DNA of 32,793 nucleotides from Candidatus Krumholzibacteriota bacterium. Lineage in GTDB: Bacteria; Krumholzibacteriota; Krumholzibacteriia; Krumholzibacteriales; Krumholzibacteriaceae. Every line of letters starts with the position of its first letter. The first letter of the stretch is position 1. The translations under genes and the position numbers were made by a program. Shown here one piece after another: positions 24,158 to 30,859 of the stretch. The notes beneath the pieces were generated by a model. That model worked only from the letters and a program-made list of their open reading frames with translations. It was not told the DNA's origin and made no database searches. Location of the stretch: the NCBI GenBank assembly GCA_030609325.1, contig JAUWCL010000031.1, positions 1 to 32,793 on the forward strand. Reading direction: 5' to 3'.

Positions 24158-24193
24158 GAGGTGCCGGGAAATCCCGGCCCCTCATCTGTTTTT
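24158..24193. terminator. bidirectional terminator between converging genes
   Basis: GCCGGG (24163-24168) pairs with CCCGGC (24173-24178) around AAAT, extended by GAGG/CCTC across one mismatch. Five A's flank it on the left (24153-24157) and five T's on the right (24189-24193), so it can act in both directions for the genes ending at 24128 and 24213. Confidence 0.8.
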
Positions 24194-24212
24194 GGACTTT
24201 CAGCTCCGCGGA

Positions 24213-24779
24213 CTATTCCACGTACATGCTCTTGATGGCTCCCCAGGTCATCTCTGCGGTAGCAGTCTCGCTGCACTCCGGGGCGGCCGGGTCATAGTTG
24301 ATGTAGAGGCTGTTGAATATCTTCGCAACGTAAATGGGGCGAAGTCCCTCGCACTCGGTGAAGTTCGGGCCTCCGGCTTCGGGATGCGGGGCGATCGAGA
24401 TTATACCCTGGTTAGTACTCGTCGTGATGATCAGCTGGCTGGCTATCATGAGCCACCCGGTCCTGCATTCGGCGTAGCAGGCGCTGACCCCAGTGGCGAG
24501 GTCGCCCATTACGATCGGCATGGCGGGATCAAAGTTCCCCGCTCCCGTAATAATTGTGGGATCGTTGGGGTAATTGAGCATGAACTCGGCGCAGAATGTC
24601 CCGTCGGCTCTCGGCAGACAGTAGATGTACATCGTGAAGCTGCCCGGGATCGAGGCAGCAGCGCCGCACCACGTGGTGTGATCGACGTCGGCGAACAGGC
24701 CTATGTAGCCGTCGGTCTGCGCGGATGCCGCGGTCGAGAACAGAAGCACTGCGAGAAAAACCATTAGATATCTATTCAT
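24213..24779 (-). CDS. small exported protein of unknown function
   Basis: 188 residues from the ATG at 24779, with GGAAGGAACC upstream. A signal peptide (1-20, ending TAASAQT) is followed by a Cys-containing mature part (Cys38, 54, 63, 100, 104, plus two nearer the end), which suggests disulfides or a metal site. No family recognised. The sequence is not repeat-like. Probably exported to the periplasm or outside. Confidence 0.6.
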   Translation of the reverse strand: MNRYLMVFLAVLLFSTAASAQTDGYIGLFADVDHTTWCGAAASIPGSFTMYIYCLPRADGTFCAEFMLNYPNDPTIITGAGNFDPAMPIVMGDLATGVSACYAECRTGWLMIASQLIITTSTNQGIISIAPHPEAGGPNFTECEGLRPIYVAKIFNSLYINYDPAAPECSETATAEMTWGAIKSMYVE

Positions 24780-24899
24780 ATCGGTTCCTTCCGATAGTTG
24801 AGCGCTCTGTCTGAAAAACCAGTATTCCCAGTGCCGGCAACAGGTTTTTTATCGGAAACATACAAGATGTGTGCCATAGGCGCGTCCGGAACCGTTAAG

Positions 24900-25907
24900 T
24901 CACTTTTCCAGAAGCCGTTTGGCCCGTTTCATCAGCTCGGGGATCGGCAGGCTGTAAGGGCATTTTTCGAGGCATTGGCCGCATTCCGTGCAGTCGCTGA
25001 ATTTCATCTCCTGCGTCTTCAGCCTCGATACGGCCCAGTCCTTCAGCTCGTAACGGGTGTAGTACCCCTCGATAAGAAGGAGGAAGGGTATGTTGAGCCC
25101 CGACGGGCAGGGCATGCAGTATCCGCACCTGCGGCAGAAGAGCTCGCCCCACGCCTCCTTCTCTCTCGACAGGGCTTCGAGCTCCTCGGGAGAGGGCGGC
25201 GCCAGATCGGCCGCCGTTAAGTTCTCGTCGACCTGTCCGATGGAGTCCATGCCGGGGATCGAGATGTCGATCCCGCGCGTGAGGGTGAACCTGATCGCCG
25301 GCGGGACGTCCGCGAGGGCGCCGCCCGCGATCGGCTTCATCCCGAGCGTTCCCATCCCCGCGGCGTGCGCGGCGGGAAGGACCTTGTCCTCCCACTCCGT
25401 CTCGATCGCGTTGAAGGGAAGCTGGACCGTGTCGAACACGCCGAGACCGGTCGACTCGAGAAGGATGTCGCGCGAATGCCCCGTTATCCCTATCCACCGG
25501 ACCTTGCCCTCGTCGCGGGCCTTCGCCAGCGTTTCGTACGCGCCGCCCGGGCCGAGTATCCTCTCGAGCTGCTGTCTGCTCCCGACCGCGTGAAACTGGT
25601 AGAGGTCTATCATCCCCGTGCGGAGGCTGCGCAGGCTCGTCTCGAGTTCGCCCTTCATTCCCGCGGCGTCTCTCGACATCGCCTTCGTGGCGATATAGAC
25701 AGAGTCCCTGCGCGATTCGAGAGCCCGGCCGATCTTTTTCTCGCTGTTGGTATACCCCCGGGCCGTATCGTAGAAATCGATCCCGTTGTCGAATGCGTGA
25801 AGGAGAACGCGCTCGGCCTCGGCGAACGAGAGCCCCTGGATGGGGATGCCGCCGAACCCGACTACAGATGCCTTTATGTCAGTCCTGCCGAGTGTTCTCT
25901 TCTCCAT
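24900..25907 (-). CDS. aldo/keto reductase with C-terminal double [4Fe-4S] ferredoxin-type domain
   Basis: 335 residues from the ATG at 25907 (AAGGATGAG upstream). The aldo/keto reductase barrel (1-240) has the catalytic tetrad residues Asp47 (DFYDTARGY, 44-52), Tyr52, Lys75 and His107 (DLYQFHAV). The C-terminus has C259-x2-C262-x2-C265-x2-C268 and C307-x2-C310-x2-C313-x3-C317, two [4Fe-4S] motifs. This AKR/ferredoxin fusion is common in anaerobes and usually binds NAD(P)H; substrates are unknown. It is transcribed away from pyruvate kinase. No terminator was seen downstream, and the 120 bases to 24779 show nothing else. Confidence 0.9.
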   Translation of the reverse strand: MEKRTLGRTDIKASVVGFGGIPIQGLSFAEAERVLLHAFDNGIDFYDTARGYTNSEKKIGRALESRRDSVYIATKAMSRDAAGMKGELETSLRSLRTGMIDLYQFHAVGSRQQLERILGPGGAYETLAKARDEGKVRWIGITGHSRDILLESTGLGVFDTVQLPFNAIETEWEDKVLPAAHAAGMGTLGMKPIAGGALADVPPAIRFTLTRGIDISIPGMDSIGQVDENLTAADLAPPSPEELEALSREKEAWGELFCRRCGYCMPCPSGLNIPFLLLIEGYYTRYELKDWAVSRLKTQEMKFSDCTECGQCLEKCPYSLPIPELMKRAKRLLEK

Positions 25908-26031
25908 GTCTCATCCTTCCATTGTTTTACTTCGGCGCGACTCTCGATAGTGATAGTATACACGGGCGGCACGGCGGTGCGCAATCACGAGGCGCCGGCC
26001 GCCTGACTCGATGAGAAAACGGAGGTCGCCG

Positions 26032-27438
26032 GTGAAGAGGGCAAAGATCGTCTGCACGATCGGACCCGCCTCTAGGGATGGGGCTACGCTGGAAAAGCTC
26101 GCCGCGGCGGGAATGAACGTAGCGCGGATCAATTTCTCCCATGGAACGCACGAGGAGCACGCAGAGGTCTGCCGCCGGGTAAGGAGTATCGGAGCGAACA
26201 TTGCGGTGATGCAGGACCTGCAGGGCCCGAAGATACGCGTGGGAGAGATAGACGGCGAGCTCGAACTGACCAGGGACGAGACGCTTGTGCTGACTGTGGA
26301 AGACCCCGCGGGAAGACCCGGTGTGGTGCACGTCGATTACCATGAGCTGGCCGACGAGGTGAAGCCGGGAAACGACATATTCCTCGCCGACGGGATTATC
26401 CATCTCGTAGTAGACAGGATCGACGGAGGGGACGTGCGCTGCCGCGTTGTGCATGGAGGCCTGCTCACGTCGCGGAAGGGTGTCAATCTCCCCGGCGTCA
26501 GCATCAGCGCCCCGGCGCTGACGGCCAGGGACAGGGAGGACCTCGATTTCGGTATCGAGCTCGGCGTCGATTACGTCGCCCTGTCGTTCGTCAGGAGCGC
26601 AGACGAGGTCAGGGAGCTGAGGCGGATCCTCGAGGCGGCCGGGTCGCACGCGAAGATCGTGGTGAAGATCGAGAAGCGCGAGGCGATCGACAATCTTCCC
26701 GGGATACTGGCCGAGACGGACGGGTTGATGATCGCGAGGGGAGACCTCGGAGTGGAGATCCCGATCGACAATGTCCCGGTCATCCAGAAGGAGCTGATCG
26801 ACAAGTGCCTGTCGGCGGGGAAGCCGGTGATTACGGCGACGCAGATGCTCGAATCGATGACGGTGTTCAAGCTTCCCACGAGGGCCGAAGCGAGCGACGT
26901 CGCAAATGCCGTAATCGATGGAAGCGACGCCTTGATGCTCTCGGCCGAGACGGCGACGGGGAAGCACCCCGTCGAAACGGTATCGATGATGAGCAGGATA
27001 ATCGGGACGGCCGAGGAATACGCGCGGGCCCTCCCGCGCGACGAGTCCTCGACCTGTGCCCTGGCCGGGGCGGAGACAGCGCTCGATATGGACACCGACG
27101 CGGTGGCCTCGGGAGCGGTGAAGATCGCGCACGAGGTCGGCGCGCGGGCCATCGTCGTCCTCACGCATTCGGGCAGGACCGCCAGGCTGGTCGCCAGACG
27201 GCGCCCGTCGGTCCCGGTGGTCGCCCTGACCGACCTCGAGCATGTCGCAAGGCAGCTCTCCCTCGTCTGGGGAGTGGAGACGATTCATATCGACCGCATC
27301 GAGACGACCGAGGAGATCTTCGCTGTGATAAAAGAGAGGGTCACCAGGGCCGGATACTCCGGCCGGATAGTGCTCACGGCCGGCATCCCGACAAAGGAGA
27401 GGACGCCTACCAACACCGTCCACGTAGTCGACCTGTGA
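26032..27438 (+). CDS. pyk: pyruvate kinase
   Basis: 468 residues from a GTG at 26032, chosen because GGAGG lies 6 nt before it and the protein then starts KRAKIVCTIGPAS as in the family; the in-frame ATG at 26011 lacks a ribosome-binding site. Features: RINFSHGT (active-site Arg/Asn/Ser), MQDLQGPKIRVG, the GDLGVEIP loop with metal-binding residues, ATQMLESM and DALMLSAETATGKHPVE. The B domain (70-165) and the C-terminal allosteric domain are both there. It makes pyruvate and ATP from PEP. The citrate-lyase/PEP-carboxykinase operon 614 bases downstream could supply PEP. Confidence 0.96.
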   Translation: MKRAKIVCTIGPASRDGATLEKLAAAGMNVARINFSHGTHEEHAEVCRRVRSIGANIAVMQDLQGPKIRVGEIDGELELTRDETLVLTVEDPAGRPGVVHVDYHELADEVKPGNDIFLADGIIHLVVDRIDGGDVRCRVVHGGLLTSRKGVNLPGVSISAPALTARDREDLDFGIELGVDYVALSFVRSADEVRELRRILEAAGSHAKIVVKIEKREAIDNLPGILAETDGLMIARGDLGVEIPIDNVPVIQKELIDKCLSAGKPVITATQMLESMTVFKLPTRAEASDVANAVIDGSDALMLSAETATGKHPVETVSMMSRIIGTAEEYARALPRDESSTCALAGAETALDMDTDAVASGAVKIAHEVGARAIVVLTHSGRTARLVARRRPSVPVVALTDLEHVARQLSLVWGVETIHIDRIETTEEIFAVIKERVTRAGYSGRIVLTAGIPTKERTPTNTVHVVDL

Positions 27439-27661
27439 GGAAAGAAAGTTTACGCGGGAGAGGCTTGCGTAAAATAATCTAATTGACAGCTCAGCATTCC
27501 TTTCTTGCTATCAATCAAGAGATTACGTGTTCAGGGCCGTTTCTGTTTTCGCATCCATAATTCCACAGATGCTTGACAGTAGCGAGAATGCGGGGATTTT
27601 CCACAGGCATTCGGGAGTCCCGTTACTGGCGCCTGATCCTCAATTCCGGAACAGCTTGAAA
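27439..27661. other. intergenic stretch without recognised features
   Basis: No gene, tRNA or clear terminator was seen here. There are two TTGACA-like hexamers (near 27484 and 27573) without good -10 partners, and one sequence like a DnaA box (27597-27605). Confidence 0.4.
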
Positions 27662-27678
27662 CTGGCACGGATATTGAT
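27662..27678 (+). promoter_or_regulatory. candidate sigma-54 type promoter
   Basis: CTGGCACG (27662-27669), four bases, then TTGAT (27674-27678) fits the -24/-12 consensus with the exact spacing; the one mismatch is the A replacing the C of the -12 GC. That C is usually invariant, so this is uncertain. Transcription would start near 27690. Confidence 0.35.
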
Positions 27679-27689
27679 AATTAACCGCT

Positions 27690-27864
27690 TGTTAACCTGT
27701 GGTTGAGCCCGCGGAAGCTCTTTGATGCACGGGGCCTCCCCCCCAGCGTTAAGAGAAGGCTCTACAGGTTGCCACGTAGCCGAAGGGGCATTGAGCAGCG
27801 GAAACGAATGACTAAACCTTCGGGACCTGGGGCGGACTCATTTCGGGTCCGTCCTTTTTCTTTT
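27690..27864 (+). ncRNA. candidate structured non-coding RNA or leader
   Basis: Between a sigma-54-like promoter and a strong terminator lies about 140 bases that can fold: CCGAAGG (27780-27786) pairs perfectly with CCTTCGG (27817-27823), and AGGT and CCCC segments upstream (near 27765 and 27741) can pair with ACCTGGGG (27825-27832). No convincing reading frame is inside; a 117-codon frame across it has no ribosome-binding site and no protein-like composition. I do not recognise it as 6S, tmRNA, RNase P, SRP or a known riboswitch. It could be a small RNA or an attenuator. Boundaries are approximate. Confidence 0.35.
27830..27859 (+). terminator. strong rho-independent terminator inside the pyk-citDE gap
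   Basis: A 10-bp stem (27830-27839 with 27845-27854, including G-T pairs), a five-base loop ATTTC and five T (27855-27859) followed by CTTTTC. It lies about 200 bases before citDE and well after pyk. Confidence 0.8.
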
Positions 27865-27893
27865 CCCATAGCCCTATTTCTCTGGTATCCCTA

Positions 27894-27922
27894 TAGACAA
27901 ACCGGTTCGCATTGTTTAGATT
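27894..27922 (+). promoter_or_regulatory. putative sigma-70 type promoter of the citDE-citF-pckA operon
   Basis: TAGACA (27894-27899; 5 of 6 to TTGACA) and TAGATT (27917-27922; 4 of 6 to TATAAT) are exactly 17 nt apart, directly downstream of the terminator. It would give a leader of about 125 nt before citDE. Confidence 0.45.
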
Positions 27923-27932
27923 ATCGACTGGT

Positions 27933-28000
27933 GCTGCGGTCGGCCGGCCGCAGCATGTTGTTTCACCTTGTGAGAAAGGGAATGACTTATCCCTTATCAC
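27933..28000 (+). promoter_or_regulatory. two hairpins in the citDE leader
   Basis: Hairpin 1 is GCTGCGG (27933-27939) with CCGCAGC (27948-27954), loop of 8. Hairpin 2 is GTGA..AAGGGA (27970-27981) with TCCCTT..TCAC (27990-28000), loop of 8. Neither has a T-run. They may take part in translation or attenuation control, or hairpin 1 may be an operator just after the start of transcription. Confidence 0.35.
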
Positions 28001-28052
28001 GAAGGAAAATGCGGCTTAATCATCTTTTTACGATCAATCCCGGAAGTGGACA

Positions 28053-29291
28053 ATGAGTGATTCTGTGCAGACCCGTGCCGGCAGGGAAGGCAAGAAGGGT
28101 GATCTTGCCGTCCGGTTGACGGGAAAGGACGCCGGCGGTATCGAGATATCGATCGAGAGCTCCGTAGGCCACATGTTCAGCCGGCAGATAGAGAAAACGG
28201 CAAGGGAGACACTGAATAGCCTCGGCATCGAGAACTGCGAGATCGCGATCGATGACATGGGAGCCTTTGATTACGTCATCATGGCGAGGATCGAGGCCGC
28301 CGCGAGGAGGCTGAGGAAAATCGACGGTCCCGGATGCCTTCCAGGCCGCAAGGTCGATTACGGCCCTCCCCGCAGGGAAAGGCTGCGAAGGACCCGACTC
28401 TACATGCCCGGCAACAATCCCGACCTGATGCGCAACGGCGGGCTCTACGGCGCCGACAGCGTGATACTCGACCTCGAGGACTCGGTCTCTCCCGGCGAGA
28501 AGGACGCGGCGAGGATCCTCGTGAGGAACACTCTCCTCTCGATCGACTATTTCGACTGCGAGCGTATAGTGAGGATCAATCCTCTGTCGACCGAGTACGG
28601 CGCCGACGACCTCGAGATGGTCGTCCCGCACGGGGTAGACACGATCCTCGTGCCGAAGTGCGAGTCGGCCGAAGACGTAAAGACGGTGGATAAGATCATC
28701 ACCGGGCTCGAAAAGAAGCATTCCCTCGGATACGAGATTCTGATAATGCCGCTTATAGAGACGGCGAAGGGGATATTGAACGCATACGAGACAGGCTCCG
28801 CGAGCGACCGCGTGGTTGCGCTCTGCTTCGGGGCCGAGGATTTCACCGCCGACATCGGCGCGGAGAGGACGAAAGAGGGAACGGAGAGCTTCGCGGCGCG
28901 GTCGATGCTCGTTCTCGGCGCCAAGGCTGCCGGCGTGCAGGTGATCGACACGGTCTTCTCCGACGTTCAGGACGAGGAGGGCCTCATCGAGAACACGAAG
29001 GAGGCGATGGCGCTCGGGTTCGAAGGCAAGGGCGTGATCCATCCGGCGCAGATCGCTCCGATACATGCTGTTTTCAGTCCGGCCCCCGAGCGGATCGAGT
29101 ATGCGAAGAAGGTCGTGGCGGCGATAGAGAAGGCCCGATCTGAGGGCAGTGGGGTCGCGACGATAGGAAGCAAGATGATCGACGCACCGATCGAGACGAG
29201 GGCACGGAAGATTCTCAGGCTCGCCGAGGCGCTCGGGCTCCTGGAAGAAGAGAATAAGGAACTGAACGCTAAAACAGGGGGAGGATCATGA
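28053..29291 (+). CDS. citE: fused citrate lyase gamma-beta (CitD-CitE) protein
   Basis: 412 residues. Residues about 9-90 align with CitD (GGIEISIESSVGHMF, RETLNSLG, AIDDMGAFDYVIMARIEAA). Residues about 110-400 are CitE: LRRTRLYMPGNNPDLM, YGADSVILDLEDSVSPGEKD, PLIETAKGILNA and CFGAEDFTADIG. CitD normally carries the prosthetic group on Ser14 within AGTLESSD; here the equivalent segment is AGREGKKGD (residues 9-17), with no Ser between residues 5 and 32. So the carrier domain may be unable to take the prosthetic group. CitE cleaves citryl-carrier to oxaloacetate. The ribosome-binding site (GGAAG) is weak. Its stop overlaps the start of citF (ATGA). Confidence 0.9.
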   Translation: MSDSVQTRAGREGKKGDLAVRLTGKDAGGIEISIESSVGHMFSRQIEKTARETLNSLGIENCEIAIDDMGAFDYVIMARIEAAARRLRKIDGPGCLPGRKVDYGPPRRERLRRTRLYMPGNNPDLMRNGGLYGADSVILDLEDSVSPGEKDAARILVRNTLLSIDYFDCERIVRINPLSTEYGADDLEMVVPHGVDTILVPKCESAEDVKTVDKIITGLEKKHSLGYEILIMPLIETAKGILNAYETGSASDRVVALCFGAEDFTADIGAERTKEGTESFAARSMLVLGAKAAGVQVIDTVFSDVQDEEGLIENTKEAMALGFEGKGVIHPAQIAPIHAVFSPAPERIEYAKKVVAAIEKARSEGSGVATIGSKMIDAPIETRARKILRLAEALGLLEEENKELNAKTGGGS

Positions 29292-30838
29292 AGATGGTCC
29301 CGAACGCTCTGGGAAGGTTGATCCCGGAGGAGATAGACGGAAAGAAGCTCAAGCCCTTCATGGGCGCGCACGCCGGGCACGGTGGAGGCCGCAAGGCGGC
29401 GCCGCCGATAAGGGCGGTCCCGGATTATGCGAAAAAGCTCCGGGCTTCGCTAGATGAGACTATCGACGCGTGCGGGATAAAGGACGGGATGACGATCTCG
29501 TTCCATCACCACCTGCGCAACGGCGACTACGTCGTCAACATGGTAGTCGACAAACTCGCCGAACGCGGTTTGAAGGACCTGACCCTCGTGCCGTCGGCCC
29601 TCTTCCCGATCCACGAGCCGCTCATAGGGCATATCGAGAACGGTGTCATCTCGCACATCGAGGGATCCATGAACGGTCCTGTCGGCAGGGCATGCTCGCT
29701 CGGAAAGATATCCAAGGCATGCATCCTCCGCTCTCACGGTGGAAGGTACAGGGCGATCCAGGACGGCGACATACAGATCGACGTCGCGTTCATCGCCGCG
29801 CCGGCCGCCGACCATTTCGGCAACTGCAACGGGCACAGCGGTCCTTCGGCCTGCGGCGTGATGGGATACGCGCTGGCCGATTCGCTGTACGCCGACAAAA
29901 CGGTCGTTCTTACCGACAACCTCCAGCCCTTCCCCGTATTTCCGTGGGTGATCAGGGGCGGGAATGTAGATCATGTCTGCACGGTCGAGAAGATCGGTGA
30001 CCCGGAACTGATCATCTCCGGAACGACGAGGATCACGCGAAGTCCTACCAGGCAGCTGATCGCCGAGTACGCGGCGAGGTTCGTCCGGGACATCGGGATG
30101 CTCGACGAGCCCGATTTCTCCTTCCAGTCGGGAGCGGGAGGCATTTCGCTCGCCTTCCTCAAGTATCTCGGCGACATCATGCGGGAGAAAGGCGTCGTGG
30201 CCCGGTTTGCGCGCGGAGGATCGAACAGGTACCTCGTCGACATGCTCGAGGAGGGCCTGATCGAGTACATCCTCGATGGCCAGTGCTTCGACCTTGCTGG
30301 AGTGAGATCGCTGAGGGAGAACCCGAGGCATCTCGAGACTGATCCCTTCACCTCGTACTGCTACCACACGAAGGGCAACTTCGCCCCGATGGTGAAGGTC
30401 GGGATTCTCGGCGCGACCGAGATCGATATAGATTTCAACGTCAATGTCAACACGCACACCGACGGCTGGCTGCTGCACGGCATCGGCGGCTTCACCGACG
30501 TGACCGATTCGCAGATCACGATGATCACGGCGCCGCTTCTGCGCGGGAGGCTGCCGGTGATCACCGACAGCGTCACGACGGTCACCGCTCCGGGCGAGGT
30601 CATCGATGTGCTCGTCACGGAGCGTGGAATAGCGGTCAATCCCGCTCGCGAAGATATCCTCGCGCGCCTGAAAGGGAGCGACCTGCCCGTCAGGACGATA
30701 GGCGAGCTGAGGGACATGGCCGTCAGCCTCTCCGGGGTCCCCGAGAAGCCGGAATACGAGGACAGGGTCGTGGCCCTGATCGAATGGCGGGACGGCACGG
30801 TGATCGATACGGTCAGGCAGCTTAAGGTACAGGCATAG
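29288..30838 (+). CDS. citF: citrate lyase alpha subunit (citrate:acetyl-ACP transferase)
   Basis: 516 residues, the usual length for CitF. Typical stretches are PNALGRLIPEEIDGK at the start, TISFHHHLRNGDYVVN, NGPVGRACSLG, RSHGGRYRAIQDG and AAPAADHFGNCNG, and the coenzyme A-transferase-like end (TTVTAPGEVIDVLVTERGIA). It exchanges acetate for citrate on the carrier thioester. It overlaps the CitDE frame by four bases, so they are translated together, and pckA follows 21 nt later. CitC, CitG and CitX, needed to charge the carrier domain, are not in this window. Confidence 0.95.
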   Translation: MKMVPNALGRLIPEEIDGKKLKPFMGAHAGHGGGRKAAPPIRAVPDYAKKLRASLDETIDACGIKDGMTISFHHHLRNGDYVVNMVVDKLAERGLKDLTLVPSALFPIHEPLIGHIENGVISHIEGSMNGPVGRACSLGKISKACILRSHGGRYRAIQDGDIQIDVAFIAAPAADHFGNCNGHSGPSACGVMGYALADSLYADKTVVLTDNLQPFPVFPWVIRGGNVDHVCTVEKIGDPELIISGTTRITRSPTRQLIAEYAARFVRDIGMLDEPDFSFQSGAGGISLAFLKYLGDIMREKGVVARFARGGSNRYLVDMLEEGLIEYILDGQCFDLAGVRSLRENPRHLETDPFTSYCYHTKGNFAPMVKVGILGATEIDIDFNVNVNTHTDGWLLHGIGGFTDVTDSQITMITAPLLRGRLPVITDSVTTVTAPGEVIDVLVTERGIAVNPAREDILARLKGSDLPVRTIGELRDMAVSLSGVPEKPEYEDRVVALIEWRDGTVIDTVRQLKVQA

Positions 30839-30859
30839 CAACCTGCAGGAGGAAACTTC

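Noticed and set aside
25927-27423. 498-codon open frame on the minus strand opposite pyruvate kinase
   Set aside because: Antisense shadow of a conserved gene, with no recognisable protein features; the same holds for 31364-32680 (-) opposite pckA and 14809-15918 (-) opposite mrpD.
27530-27620. Possible replication origin (DnaA-box-like TTTTCCACA at 27597-27605 and a weaker one nearby)
   Set aside because: Only one acceptable box, no cluster, no dnaA or dnaN nearby, and no AT-rich unwinding region.
27703-28056. 117-codon frame across the pyk-citDE gap
   Set aside because: No ribosome-binding site, it runs through a strong terminator and two hairpins, and the composition is not protein-like.
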